Positions 52,179 to 61,895 of a stretch of DNA of 62,275 bases are shown here, in pieces. Source of the DNA: Prevotella heparinolytica (GTDB taxonomy: Bacteria > Bacteroidota > Bacteroidia > Bacteroidales > Bacteroidaceae). Under the pieces are notes generated by a model, which worked only from the letters and a program-made list of their open reading frames with translations, did not search any database and was not told the origin of the DNA. The stretch lies in assembly GCF_004342845.1 (NCBI RefSeq), contig NZ_SLXB01000024.1:1-62275 (forward strand), read 5' to 3'. How positions within the stretch are numbered: position 1 is the first letter of the stretch; every line of letters starts with the position of its first letter. A program made the translations under genes and the position numbers.

Positions 52179-53038
52179 CCTTGCTGTTGCAGCAGGTTCA
52201 ACAGGCCGTTGTCGCCGGGCAGGTGTCCGGCACCTACTACGAAAAGGGTGGGGGCCTCGCTCATGATGGCGGGCATCTTCTCTGCCCATGCTTTGTTGCG
52301 GTTGTCAATCAATGCTTCCATTTCTCCGGGCAGAGGGTCGCAAGCGTCGCCGCGACGTTCGGCCAGCAGTTGCTGCACGATATTCAAATCCTGCTTCTGA
52401 TAGGCTGCAATCACACGTTTGACCTGTCCCACGGTTCTGTCGATGTCACTCGCCATGCAGTGCAGAAGTTCTGCCTGACGTTTCAATGTCTGACTATTGA
52501 ACAGGATGTCCACTTGCGATTGGGCTGTTTCCAGTCCGCCCACTTTCTTGCCCTGCTGCTGTGCCTGTCGCTGAAAGTAGGCGTCGAGCTGCTCCTGCGG
52601 GTTGAAGCCCGGCGTATGTCTCATGTAGAGTATCACGGCAAGCTGTTGGCTGATGGCGGCCGGCTTCAGCTGCGCCAGCATGGCGATGTCCGCCATCATG
52701 TTCTCTTTAATCACTTTGCCCACTTCTTCATACTGTTCGGGCGTGAAGAGGCTTTGCAGCGTACTGTCCTCGGGCATCATCATCTGCTGTTGCATGCTTT
52801 GCATGAAAGCGGGCGACATCATTTCGCTCATCACTACTTCGCCGTAAACCTGCGTGGTTTCGTTCACGGCTTGCGGCAGGGCGGCAATGCTGTCTTTGAT
52901 GCCGAGGGGCGAGAGGTGGTAGGTGCCGAAGATGTACGACGGCTTTTCCAATCCATTGCCGGAGATTTTCCACAAGAGTTGCGCATGGGCGCTCTGCACA
53001 AGGCAGATGAGCAGGAGGAGGCTGATGATTTTCTTCAT
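52154..53038 (-). CDS. TraB/GumN family protein
   Basis: Exported protein of 294 aa, probably a periplasmic metal-dependent protease-like enzyme related to Tiki/TraB. The signal peptide (ISLLLLICLVQSAHAQ) is followed by LLWKISGNGLEKPSYIFGTYHLS, with the GTxH motif typical of the family. The second conserved element near the C-terminus is seen as APTLFVVGAGHLPGDNGLL (GAGHL). Substrates are unknown. It lies 30 nt after the ABC ATPase gene on the same strand, so cotranscription is likely. Confidence 0.9.
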   Translation of the reverse strand: MKKIISLLLLICLVQSAHAQLLWKISGNGLEKPSYIFGTYHLSPLGIKDSIAALPQAVNETTQVYGEVVMSEMMSPAFMQSMQQQMMMPEDSTLQSLFTPEQYEEVGKVIKENMMADIAMLAQLKPAAISQQLAVILYMRHTPGFNPQEQLDAYFQRQAQQQGKKVGGLETAQSQVDILFNSQTLKRQAELLHCMASDIDRTVGQVKRVIAAYQKQDLNIVQQLLAERRGDACDPLPGEMEALIDNRNKAWAEKMPAIMSEAPTLFVVGAGHLPGDNGLLNLLQQQGYTLEALK

Positions 53039-53068
53039 TTGTTCTTTTGTCTTAAGAGTGTGAATTGT

Positions 53069-53857
53069 TTAATCTGCTTGTTCGGTCGTTGCCTGCGTTT
53101 CCTGCGTCGGCGCCTGTCCGGTCGTCTCCGCCGCTTCCCCGGCGGTTTCCTCTTCCACACGGATGTTGAAGTAGTCTTCCAGTTCCTTTTCGGCAGAGTT
53201 ATGCTCGTTCTTGATGTCGCGGATGATGACGCCGTTTTCCAGCAGGGCGATGCGCGGACACACGTCTACCGTATGGTTGAGGTTGTGGCTGGAGATGATG
53301 ACGGTGGCACCATGTTCTTCGTTATACTTCTTCAGCAGGTGCTTGATGATGGACTGCGAGCTTGGGTCGAGGAAGTTGAACGGCTCATCCAGAATCAGCA
53401 GTTGCGGATGATGAAGCATGGCCGAGATGATGCCCACCTTCTGTTTGTTTCCCATGGAGAAGTTGCGGATGAACTTTTTCTGTCCCAGCACCTCGCCGTT
53501 CATGAATCGCTCGAAGGGAAGGAGACGTTCGTCCACCTCTTCTTTCTTCAGTCCGTACATCTTGCCGATGAAGTGGAAATACTCTTCGGGCGTCAGGTAG
53601 TCTATCAGGAAACCGTCGTCGATGAAGGCGCCCGTGCCTTTTTTCCACTCTTCGCTCCGGCTTACGTCGGTGCCGTCGATGGTGACGTTTCCTCTGTCGG
53701 CTTTCAGCAGGTCGAGGATGAGGCGGAAGAGGGTGGTCTTTCCGGCACCGTTGTTGCCCACCAGCCCCAGCATGTCGCCCTGATGGATGGTATAATTCTT
53801 AATGTCGACGGCAACCTTGCTGCCGAAGCGTTTCTGAAGGTCTGTAATCTGTATCAT
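53069..53857 (-). CDS. ABC transporter ATP-binding protein
   Basis: Cytosolic ATPase of an exporter, 262 aa. Walker A is GNNGAGKTTLFRL, the signature is the divergent FSMGNKQKVGII (in place of LSGGQ), Walker B is LLILDEPFNFLDP and the switch His is in VIISSHNLNHT. A C-terminal acidic/Thr-rich tail follows. It sits 40 nt downstream of the DUF5687 permease gene, and together they form a two-gene exporter. The substrate is unknown. Confidence 0.94.
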   Translation of the reverse strand: MIQITDLQKRFGSKVAVDIKNYTIHQGDMLGLVGNNGAGKTTLFRLILDLLKADRGNVTIDGTDVSRSEEWKKGTGAFIDDGFLIDYLTPEEYFHFIGKMYGLKKEEVDERLLPFERFMNGEVLGQKKFIRNFSMGNKQKVGIISAMLHHPQLLILDEPFNFLDPSSQSIIKHLLKKYNEEHGATVIISSHNLNHTVDVCPRIALLENGVIIRDIKNEHNSAEKELEDYFNIRVEEETAGEAAETTGQAPTQETQATTEQAD

Positions 53858-53897
53858 TTGGTCTATTGGGTTTTAACGTTCTTGTTTGCTTGAATTT

Positions 53898-55388
53898 CTA
53901 TTTCTGTCTGCTGTCTCTGAATCCTTCCATATTCCGGTAGCGGCGTTTCATGAAGCGATGGTAGACGTTTCGCAGCCAGAGGCGCGAGGTGGCGATGAAT
54001 GCGATGCCGATAAAGATGAAGATGACGGCCACGGTGCTTTCGTCGAACAGCGCCTGCAACGTGTATAGCAAGAGCAGAGGTACACCGAAAGCAGCAAACG
54101 AGATGAGGTTCTGCATTCCTGTTCCTATGTTGCGTTGAGTCATTTTATTGTTCAAGTCCACCGTCTTATTATTGTAGACAGCCATCTGGAACATGCAGAA
54201 GTAGACAAACCCCGGGATGAAGAAGAACCACGAAAGGCAGGTCAGCAGCGTGACCTTTCCCATCACGATGGCCGGTATCATCAGCAGGAGCGGGATAACC
54301 TGCCCGCAGGTGTAGATGGTATATTTGGCCTGCAACAAAGCGTAAATGCTCTCCTTGCGGCTCATCAGCCCGTCTATGTAGTTGCCCTCATAGCCCATGA
54401 TGGTGCTCAGGAAGAGGATGCCGAAAAGGACGAAGTTGTACATCACGAGGAAACTTTTCATCCCTCCCTGATAGGTATTGGTAAAGGCAATAAGCAGGCT
54501 GAACATGATGACCACGCCTCCGGCTGAATAGATTGCGCGTCTGCATATCTTGTTGCGCAGCAGTAGTTTCAGTTCCAGTTTCATGTATTCGCCCACTTGT
54601 CCGTAACGTTCGAGGAAGCGATATTCCGATACACGCTTCACTTGCACGGTGGTGTCTTCCACCTTGTTTATTTCGTTGTACACCATGCGGCCTATCACGT
54701 AGCGATTTATCAGGTAGAAGCATGTTATGACGGCCAATGTACCGGCAAAAGTGAGCGGATTGCCCTGAATGAATCCCTCCCCCACGTCGGTGGAGAAGCT
54801 GAACACCGGGCTATTGTCAGGTATGAACATGACGGCGGCAATGGCTCCGTAAACACCCACCGGAAGCAACAGCCACCAGAAACGCTGCCCCATCAGCGTG
54901 CGGCAGAGCAAGTACCAGTAGTTGTTGACAAGCATCAGCAGCCAGATACCTGATAAATAGGTGATGACTCCCGCAACTCCATAGAAGCGGGTGACGGTGA
55001 TGACGGCAAACGGTACGAAGAAAAAGAACCAGAAGAGATTGAACAAGTCCAGCCCCGAACGGAGCAGCAGACAGTCGATGAGCCGGCGGCGCTTGATGGG
55101 CAACAGCATGTAGGGCTTTACTTCTTGAGTGGGTGTCTTCTGGAAAGGCATGCGGGTGACAAAGTCGAGTGCAAGAATGAACATCAGACCGGAATTCAGA
55201 ATGTGATAAGGCTCCGTGGATTCGCCTTGCATGGCAAAGGCAAGCATCGTGCCGAAAAAGATGAGATAGCCTGCCCAGAAAGCGGTCATCAGATATATCC
55301 AGAACTTAGCGAAACGGCTCTTCTCGTACATCGGGTTGCGCTTGTCGGCCAGCCTTCCGTGTTTTCGCAATACTAAAAAGAGGTTCAT
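53898..55388 (-). CDS. DUF5687 family membrane protein (ABC permease)
   Basis: Polytopic inner-membrane protein of 496 aa with many hydrophobic helices (first: FWIYLMTAFWAGYLIFFGTM; last near VAVIFIFIGIAFIATS). It is the permease partner of the ATPase that follows. The start is ATG 55388 (MNLFLVLRKHGRLADKRNPM), the usual opening of the family; the frame to 55457 adds an unlikely extension. The Lys/Arg-rich segments between helices are cytoplasmic. No substrate clue beyond the ATPase neighbour. Confidence 0.88.
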   Translation of the reverse strand: MNLFLVLRKHGRLADKRNPMYEKSRFAKFWIYLMTAFWAGYLIFFGTMLAFAMQGESTEPYHILNSGLMFILALDFVTRMPFQKTPTQEVKPYMLLPIKRRRLIDCLLLRSGLDLFNLFWFFFFVPFAVITVTRFYGVAGVITYLSGIWLLMLVNNYWYLLCRTLMGQRFWWLLLPVGVYGAIAAVMFIPDNSPVFSFSTDVGEGFIQGNPLTFAGTLAVITCFYLINRYVIGRMVYNEINKVEDTTVQVKRVSEYRFLERYGQVGEYMKLELKLLLRNKICRRAIYSAGGVVIMFSLLIAFTNTYQGGMKSFLVMYNFVLFGILFLSTIMGYEGNYIDGLMSRKESIYALLQAKYTIYTCGQVIPLLLMIPAIVMGKVTLLTCLSWFFFIPGFVYFCMFQMAVYNNKTVDLNNKMTQRNIGTGMQNLISFAAFGVPLLLLYTLQALFDESTVAVIFIFIGIAFIATSRLWLRNVYHRFMKRRYRNMEGFRDSRQK

Positions 55389-55610
55389 TGTGGGATATGT
55401 ATTTAGTTGGTATGTAAAAAGAGGATGTGACAAAGGCTGAATGGCCGGCATTGCCATGATATGATTCAGGCACGGGCTTCACTGATTGATGCGGTTTTAT
55501 GAGCTAAACCCGTGGTCTCCGTGCAATCCGTGCCTGAAAGAAATCACATAGGCATTCTTTTTTTTGATACACCCTTTTCCGTAAGTCGGATTATGACACT
55601 CTGCCTGTGC

Positions 55611-58460
55611 TTATTTGGTTTCGGGCACAGTCAGGATAACTGTGATTTTGTTGCCTTGCTTCAGAATGTCGGCGGCAAACTGCTGTATGTCTTTGGCGGT
55701 AACAGCGCTTATCGTAGCCTCATAATCCTTGGTGTTGTCTATGCCGGTGCTGAAGTATTCGTCCAGATTGCCCAGCCAGTAGCCGTTCTCTTTCTGGTTG
55801 TCTTTATACTTCTTCAGCATATATTCCTTAATCTTTTGCAGATGCTCGGCAGTAGGACCTTCGGCAGCCACCTTTTGCAGTTGCTGGTCGATGATGCCGT
55901 TCAGGTGGTCTTTCTTGGCAGGGTCGGTCTGGTAGACGATTTGCAGAACCAATTGCTCTTTCGGGGCTTTGGTCAGCGATCCGTGAGTGTTTACACCGTA
56001 CGTACCGCCTTCCTTCTCGCGCACTTCCTCCGTATAGACAAGGTCGAGGGCCTGCGTGAGGAAACTCATCAGGATGCTGTTCCGCAGATTGTATTTGCAT
56101 TGGCCGCTGTATAGCATGATGATGGTGGCCATGGGCGTCTGTTGCTCTTTGGCATACTCTTTTACGATGTTGCCCTTCTGTATGTCTACATGGTTGTCGC
56201 GGATGCTCTCTTTTGCGGCACCGGTAGCGGGCAGCGCGCCGAGATACTGTTCAATCAGCGGTTTGTCCTTTTCAAGGTCGATGTTGCCCACAAAGTAGAA
56301 GTTGAAGTCGCCTGCATTGGCAAAGCGTTCCTTGTAAAGCTCGATGACACGGTCGTAGTCGATCTTGTCCACCATATCCGGTTTCAGGTTGATGATGCGC
56401 GGATGGTTGTTGTACATCACTTTGCTAAGGGTGTCGCCTATGGAAGACAAAGGGTTGGCTTCCGCACTTTCCAATTGCGCTTTCAGGCGGCTCTTGAAGG
56501 AAGCGAACGCTTCTTCGTCCTTACGCGGGGCCGTGAAAGTCAGATAGGTGAGCTGCATCAACGTCTCGAAATCTTTAGGCGAACAGTTACCGTTTACATA
56601 TTCCTGCGTACCACCCACGCCGGCATTGACGGAAACCTTCTTTCCGGCAAGCATCTTGGTCAGCTCTACCTTGCTGAAGTTGCCGATACCTCCGGCAGAA
56701 AGTACACCATTCATCACATGCTGGTTGAAGTTCAGCGCATCTTTGGTTTCAAACAAGCTGTTTCCGCCGGCACTGTATCCTTTCATACGGATTTCGTCAG
56801 CCTTGAAATCGGTCTTCTTGACGTACACTTTCACTCCGTTGGAGAGCGTCAGCTCGGTAGTGCCGTAGATGGCATCCTGCTTTTCCGAAACAATCTTTCC
56901 GCCTTTGGGAGCTTCTTTCATAAGCGGTTCGTTCGAAACCTTGTCCACATACGCTGTGACATCGAAATCCTTCATTCCTTTCAGCAGGGCCACAACTTCC
57001 TCTTTGGTAGGATACTTAATGCCTTCTTTCTCAGGAGTGGCAATGAATACCACTTGATTGGTGTCTGCCACCAACTGAGTCTGAACTATCTGATTGATTG
57101 CAGCTACCGGGATGTTGGGAGCCACTTGGTTCATGGTGTTGTACTCGAACTCGATGCCGGGAATGGGCTCGGCATTCAAGAAATGCTGCACATATTGCCT
57201 TACGTAAACGTCGTTCTTGTTCTTCTCGCGTTCGGTGTAGGCCGACTCCAGACGTTGCAGGTAGTTGGCGCGGGCCCGCTCGTATTCCGATTCCGTGAAA
57301 CCGAAACGGCGGACACGTTCCACTTCCGTCAATACGGCTTTCAAGGCTTCGCCTATGCCCTCGGCTTTACTGCCGGCGCTTAGCGTAAAGGCTTCTTTGG
57401 TCTTAGATAGGAAGAAGTCGTCATATCCGGCACTGGCGTATATGAAAGGAGGGTTGGCCGATTGGCGCAGTTCGTTCAGGCGGTTATTCAACATATCCAT
57501 AGACATGTCCAACAGATAGTCCTGCAACATATACATCATGTTTCCTTTGATGGAATCCGGCGTAGCGTCTTGCTTGAAGAAAATCATGAAGCTGGGATCG
57601 TCCACTTCTTTGTCCTTGCCGATATAAACCAACGGCTCTTTGTTGTCCGATACGGGGAAGTAGATGCGTTCTGCGGGGTTGACGGGTGCTTTCACATCTG
57701 CAAAAGTCGCTTTCAGTTTCTGTTCCATGGAGTCTACGTCGATGTCGCCTACGATGACGATACCCTGCAGGTCGGGACGATACCACTTTGCATAGTAGTC
57801 GCGAATGGCTTGGTAGGGAAAATTGTCGATGACATCGATGCTGCCGATAGGCATGCAGTCGGCATATTTCGAGCCGGGATATATGACGGGTTGTGCTTCG
57901 GTGTAGAGACGCAAGAGTCCGCTGTTGCGGCTGCGCCACTCTTCGTGAATGACGCCGCGTTCTTTGTCAATCTCCTTATCTTCCAGCAATACGGCATTGC
58001 TCCAGTCGTGCAGGATGAGCAGGCAGGAGTCTACCACGTTTTGGTTCTCGGTAGGCACATTGCTGATGTTATAAACCGTCTCGTCTACGCTGGTATAAGC
58101 ATTCAGGTTGACGCCGAACTTGATTCCTTTTGTCTCGCACCAAGGAATGATACCCAATCCTTTTTCATTACCGGGGAAGTTCTTGGTTCCGTTGAAACAC
58201 ATGTGCTCCAGAAAGTGGGCAAGTCCGCGTTGTTGGGGCTCTTCGAGAATAGAGCCGACTTTCTGGGCGATGTAGAATTCAACGCGATGTTCCGGCAAGG
58301 CATTGTGGCGGATATAATAGGTCAGGCCGTTGTCTAACTTTCCGATGCGGACGTTCTTGTCAACCGGAATAGGAGGCATCTGCATTTGCGCAGATACTTG
58401 TTGGATATTGCAGCAAATAAGCAGTGCAATCATCCAGAAACAGTGTAATAAGTGCTTCAT
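55611..58460 (-). CDS. M16 family metallopeptidase (two-domain, insulinase-like)
   Basis: Secreted zinc peptidase of 949 aa with a signal peptide (FWMIALLICCNIQQVSAQ). The active N-terminal M16 half has the inverted zinc motif HFLEHMCFNGT (HxxEH, about residue 82) with the downstream Glu in EWRSRN... region. The C-terminal half (about 530-949) is the usual inactive M16C repeat pair that closes the chamber. Periplasmic degradation of peptides is likely. It is transcribed alone, with about 220 nt to the permease gene downstream and 96 nt to kdsA upstream. Confidence 0.93.
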   Translation of the reverse strand: MKHLLHCFWMIALLICCNIQQVSAQMQMPPIPVDKNVRIGKLDNGLTYYIRHNALPEHRVEFYIAQKVGSILEEPQQRGLAHFLEHMCFNGTKNFPGNEKGLGIIPWCETKGIKFGVNLNAYTSVDETVYNISNVPTENQNVVDSCLLILHDWSNAVLLEDKEIDKERGVIHEEWRSRNSGLLRLYTEAQPVIYPGSKYADCMPIGSIDVIDNFPYQAIRDYYAKWYRPDLQGIVIVGDIDVDSMEQKLKATFADVKAPVNPAERIYFPVSDNKEPLVYIGKDKEVDDPSFMIFFKQDATPDSIKGNMMYMLQDYLLDMSMDMLNNRLNELRQSANPPFIYASAGYDDFFLSKTKEAFTLSAGSKAEGIGEALKAVLTEVERVRRFGFTESEYERARANYLQRLESAYTEREKNKNDVYVRQYVQHFLNAEPIPGIEFEYNTMNQVAPNIPVAAINQIVQTQLVADTNQVVFIATPEKEGIKYPTKEEVVALLKGMKDFDVTAYVDKVSNEPLMKEAPKGGKIVSEKQDAIYGTTELTLSNGVKVYVKKTDFKADEIRMKGYSAGGNSLFETKDALNFNQHVMNGVLSAGGIGNFSKVELTKMLAGKKVSVNAGVGGTQEYVNGNCSPKDFETLMQLTYLTFTAPRKDEEAFASFKSRLKAQLESAEANPLSSIGDTLSKVMYNNHPRIINLKPDMVDKIDYDRVIELYKERFANAGDFNFYFVGNIDLEKDKPLIEQYLGALPATGAAKESIRDNHVDIQKGNIVKEYAKEQQTPMATIIMLYSGQCKYNLRNSILMSFLTQALDLVYTEEVREKEGGTYGVNTHGSLTKAPKEQLVLQIVYQTDPAKKDHLNGIIDQQLQKVAAEGPTAEHLQKIKEYMLKKYKDNQKENGYWLGNLDEYFSTGIDNTKDYEATISAVTAKDIQQFAADILKQGNKITVILTVPETK

Positions 58461-58556
58461 TATTAAGTAATATTAATTGGTTCTTGTTCTATCTGTCGAA
58501 GCCGTGAAGGATAAATCACAGCAGATGAATGTTTTTTTGATTTGCCGGATGAAACT

Positions 58557-59357
58557 TTATCGGACGGCTTCGCGGATGCGCACCAATTTCGTCAGTAGGT
58601 CTTCCAGTAAATCCAGTTTCAACATATTGGCGCCGTCGCTTTTCGCCACAGCAGGATTTTCGTGCGTCTCGATGAACAGACCGTCTGCGCCTACGGCAAT
58701 ACCGGCTTTGGCCACCGTTTCTATGAGTTGCGGCATACCCCCCGTCACTCCGCTGGTTTGGTTGGGTTGTTGCAGAGAGTGCGTCACGTCCAGAATCACG
58801 GGGAAGCCGAATGTTTGCATTTCGGGAATTCCCCGGTAGTCGATTACCAAATCCTGATAACCGAACGTGGTTCCCCGTTCCGTAAGCATGACGTTCTTAT
58901 TGCCGGCTTCCACCACCTTGTCTGCTGCAAAGCGCATGGCAAGCGGGGAGAGGAACTGCCCTTTCTTGATGTTGACGGTCTTGCCCGTTCGGGCTGCGGC
59001 TACCAGCAAATCTGTCTGTCGGCAGAGGAAAGCCGGAATTTGCAGGATATCTACATATTCGGCGGCCATCGCGGCTTCATCGGCCGCATGGATATCCGTA
59101 ACGGTGGGCACTCCGAAAGTTTCATGTATCTTTTTCAGTATTTTCAGTGCCTTTTCATCACCGATACCCATGAAGGAGTCCGGACGGGAACGGTTGGCTT
59201 TGCGGTACGAACCTTTGAATACGTATGGGATTTGCAGTCTTTCGGTGATAGCCGTGATACGTTCGGCAATTCGCATCGCCATCTCTTCTCCTTCGATGAC
59301 GCAAGGGCCTGCCAGAAGAAAGAAATTGCCGGCAGGATTGTTTTTCAGTTCAATCAT
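58557..59357 (-). CDS. kdsA: 3-deoxy-8-phosphooctulonate synthase (KDO-8-P synthase)
   Basis: Condenses phosphoenolpyruvate with arabinose-5-P to make KDO-8-P for the lipid A inner core. The 266-aa TIM barrel shows LAGPCVIEGEEMAM (about 14-27), the KGSYRKANRS phosphate site, and the later DVTHSLQQPNQTSGVTGG loop. The start was set at ATG 59357 (MIELKNNPAGNFFLLAGPC); the longer frame to 59441 reads through a T/C-rich non-coding stretch. It is the last gene of the set with a lipid kinase and miaA, but a 233-bp gap with a tandem array separates it from the kinase. Confidence 0.96.
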   Translation of the reverse strand: MIELKNNPAGNFFLLAGPCVIEGEEMAMRIAERITAITERLQIPYVFKGSYRKANRSRPDSFMGIGDEKALKILKKIHETFGVPTVTDIHAADEAAMAAEYVDILQIPAFLCRQTDLLVAAARTGKTVNIKKGQFLSPLAMRFAADKVVEAGNKNVMLTERGTTFGYQDLVIDYRGIPEMQTFGFPVILDVTHSLQQPNQTSGVTGGMPQLIETVAKAGIAVGADGLFIETHENPAVAKSDGANMLKLDLLEDLLTKLVRIREAVR

Positions 59358-59497
59358 ATCTTTTATTTTAATATTATATGTCTCTTTGTTAATTCGCTTT
59401 CTTCTGAGGTTCGTCTCTACTCCGGGGCAACTCCGTACCAACGCCTTCCTTCCTTTGTCTTTTCTTCGTATTTTCTTCGATCTCTATATGCGAAGCA

Positions 59498-59541
59498 GAT
59501 AAGAACTTGATAAGAACTTGGTACGAACTTGATACGAAGCA
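59498..59541. repeat. Tandem array, 4 x 11 bp
   Basis: Units GATAAGAACTT (59498), GATAAGAACTT (59509), GGTACGAACTT (59520) and GATACGAAGCA (59531). It lies between the lipid kinase stop and kdsA, non-coding. Confidence 0.85.
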
Positions 59542-59590
59542 ACTGCTTTATCGACGATAAGCCTCTTCCGCTTTTCTGAAAAGTATGGTT

Positions 59591-60517
59591 TTAGTCGGGA
59601 ATTATCAGAGTGACGGCCTCGTGTAAGATACCGATGTCCAACGGGAAGTGGCGGTCCAGAATACGTCCGTCCAAATCGACGGATGCGTTTTGTGCCCGCA
59701 ACACCTTTACTTTCTGGGTGCGGTAGGGCATAACTACCTTATGGTTGAGAATCCGGCCTTGGATAAGCATCCATAGTCCCGACCAAAGTTGCAGCAGTTC
59801 CGGACGGTGAATGACGGAGACGTCCAGCCAGCCATTATAGGGCACTGCGCTTGGCGCTTGTCCGTAGCCCCATGCACTGCCTATGCAGACAGTCATGATG
59901 CGTCCGCGTATATGTTCGCCGTTTATTTTGAGATGCATCCGGTACAGCTTACGTTCGAAAATAATGGAAAGCAGTGCCATGAAATAGGAGAGGACCTTGA
60001 CGCCCCAGAAACGTTTGCATTGGTCGGTGATTTTCACGATGCGGGCACCCAGCCCTATGTTGATGGCATTGAGGAAATAGCGGGTCAGATGCTTTTCGCC
60101 ATCGTAGTAATGGCAGGTTCCTACATCAATCTTCCGGCGTCGGTTGTTGATGATGCAATCCACGGCTTTTTTGTAGTCCTGGCTCATCTCCCAATAGTCG
60201 GCAAAGTCGTTGCCTATGCCGTTGGGGATGATGCCGATGGCAATGTCTTTCTTATCGGGGGCATTGGAAAACATGATACCGTTGATGACATCGTTCAATG
60301 CACCGTCACCTCCTACTACAACGATGGTACGGTAGCCGTTGTTGGCAAGAAATCTTGCCAGACGTTCTACCGAGCCGAATCCTTCGGACTGCAGGTAGTC
60401 GTAAGCCACGCCTTTGGAGTCCATGTATTCTTTGATTTCTTTCCATCGTTTCTGCACTTTTCGTGTCCCGGCTTTGGGATTGTATATCACTCCCCATTTT
60501 TCAGGTTCTGTACTCAT
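59591..60517 (-). CDS. Diacylglycerol kinase family lipid kinase
   Basis: Cytosolic/peripheral lipid kinase of the DAGK_cat (YegS/BmrU) family, 308 aa. It begins WGVIYNPKAGTRKVQKRW and has the catalytic glycine motif VVGGDGALNDVINGI (GGDG[T/A]), then GIIPNGIGNDFADYW. The start at ATG 60517 has AAAGGAAC upstream; the 60547 start lacks one. The lipid substrate may be diacylglycerol, ceramide or a sphingolipid; Bacteroides makes sphingolipids, so this is open. It follows miaA by 71 nt. Confidence 0.9.
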   Translation of the reverse strand: MSTEPEKWGVIYNPKAGTRKVQKRWKEIKEYMDSKGVAYDYLQSEGFGSVERLARFLANNGYRTIVVVGGDGALNDVINGIMFSNAPDKKDIAIGIIPNGIGNDFADYWEMSQDYKKAVDCIINNRRRKIDVGTCHYYDGEKHLTRYFLNAINIGLGARIVKITDQCKRFWGVKVLSYFMALLSIIFERKLYRMHLKINGEHIRGRIMTVCIGSAWGYGQAPSAVPYNGWLDVSVIHRPELLQLWSGLWMLIQGRILNHKVVMPYRTQKVKVLRAQNASVDLDGRILDRHFPLDIGILHEAVTLIIPD

Positions 60518-60588
60518 AGAATTGTTCCTTTCAGTAGGTTCTAACATTTTCTTTTCACATCAGCGTTGCAGTCTTTTCGCCAAAGATA

Positions 60589-61509
60589 CTAAATCTCTTT
60601 GAGTTTTGCTTTTACAAAGGCTATCTTTTCTTCCATCGGGCATCGGGCATTTATCCAATGAATGGTGAATCCGCGCCGTTCCATACCTCGAAACCATGTC
60701 ATCTGCCGTTTGGCAAATTGATGAATGGCTATCTCCAACTGATGGAACATTTCATCGTAATTCAGCTTGCCGATTATGTAAAGCGTCAAGTATTTATATT
60801 CCAGACCGTAATAGATAAGGTCTTCCGGATGGATGCCTTGTTCTATCAGTTGCTTCACCTCGTCTATCATTCCTTCTGCCAGCCGTTGACGCAGGCGATG
60901 CGTTATTTTTTCCCGACGTAGTTCCCGGTCGATATCCACTCCGATAATGAGACTGTTCAGGGCAGGGAACGGACGCTCTTCTATGGGAGTGTGGGCATAG
61001 AACTCTTCTATCTCGATGGCGCGTATGGCACGTTTGGCGGTATCCACATCTGTGGTGTTGTGCAGATTTTTGTAGCCTCTCAGTATCTTGGTCAGTTCTT
61101 CCAATGATTTGCCGGCCAGACGGTTGCGCAGTTCCTGATTTTCCGGCACGGGCAATAGTCGATAGCCTTTCAATACGGATTCGAGATACATTCCGGTTCC
61201 TCCGCACACAATGGGCAGGCATCCTTTTTGCCGAATGGTTTCGTAAGCATTGAGAAAGTCGCGTTGATACTCGAAAACATTGTATTTGTAGCCCGGATTG
61301 GCAATATCAATAAGATGATATGGAACCTGTTTCTCGTTTACAATGTAGTCAGCAAGGTCTTTTCCGGTGCCAAGATCCATGCTTCGGTAAACTTGTCGTG
61401 AGTCAGCACTGATAATTTCCGTATGAAGTTCGGCGGCCAATGTCGCGGCAAACAGGGTCTTCCCTGAGGCTGTGGGACCCAATATGGTGATTAAATCGTA
61501 GTGAGGCAT
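60589..61509 (-). CDS. miaA: tRNA dimethylallyltransferase
   Basis: Adds the dimethylallyl group to A37 of tRNAs that read UNN codons. The 306-aa protein starts MPHYDLITILGPTASGKTLF (P-loop GPTASGKT), then has ISADSRQVYRSMDLGTGK (catalytic Asp/Ser region) and the tRNA-binding tail KRQMTWFRGM. It is a normal length and probably the first gene of the transcript to the lipid kinase, with a -7 box 25 nt upstream. Confidence 0.97.
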   Translation of the reverse strand: MPHYDLITILGPTASGKTLFAATLAAELHTEIISADSRQVYRSMDLGTGKDLADYIVNEKQVPYHLIDIANPGYKYNVFEYQRDFLNAYETIRQKGCLPIVCGGTGMYLESVLKGYRLLPVPENQELRNRLAGKSLEELTKILRGYKNLHNTTDVDTAKRAIRAIEIEEFYAHTPIEERPFPALNSLIIGVDIDRELRREKITHRLRQRLAEGMIDEVKQLIEQGIHPEDLIYYGLEYKYLTLYIIGKLNYDEMFHQLEIAIHQFAKRQMTWFRGMERRGFTIHWINARCPMEEKIAFVKAKLKEI

Positions 61510-61533
61510 GGTATGATTATTGTTAATCCAATC

Positions 61534-61542
61534 ACAAAGATA
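61534..61542 (-). promoter_or_regulatory. Bacteroides -7 box for miaA
   Basis: Minus strand TATCTTTGT, an exact TAnnTTTGY match 25 nt upstream of the miaA ATG. No clear -33 box. Confidence 0.5.
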
Positions 61543-61761
61543 AGGTAAAATCGTGAGTTATTCCATCATTCTTATTTGAATTTATGGTCTGGAGTATCGC
61601 TTTCTAAAGGAAGAAGAGGGGAGAGGAATAAGTGGGGCTTTCTTCTGAAAAGGTATGATGAAGTTCTTTCTTTGCCTTCCTAAGTATTCTTTTTTTGTAT
61701 CTGAACGTTTTTAGAGGTTACGAAGATTGAAATGAGTGCTACCTTTTTTATACTTATTAGA

Positions 61762-61801
61762 AAAGGATGGGAGTTAGAGAAATATATGACTCCCATCCTT
61801 T
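61762..61801 (-). terminator. Terminator hairpin downstream of the IGKI-repeat gene
   Basis: Perfect 13-bp stem AAAGGATGGGAGT (61762-61774) / ACTCCCATCCTTT (61789-61801), followed on the minus strand by TTCTAATAAG. It lies 94 nt past the IGKI-repeat gene. The rest of the 61.51-61.90 kb gap shows nothing else of note. Confidence 0.6.
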
Positions 61802-61895
61802 CACTTCCATTTAAGGGTGCTCCCAATTAGTTTCTTTTATTCATTAGAAAATAATTCCCATTGGATGTTTTACGCTTACGCTGTTGTGATTTCTA

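Noticed and set aside
51758..53893. 711-aa plus-strand open frame
   Set aside because: It runs antisense through the TraB/GumN and ABC ATPase genes, has no recognisable domain and starts in the low-complexity array.
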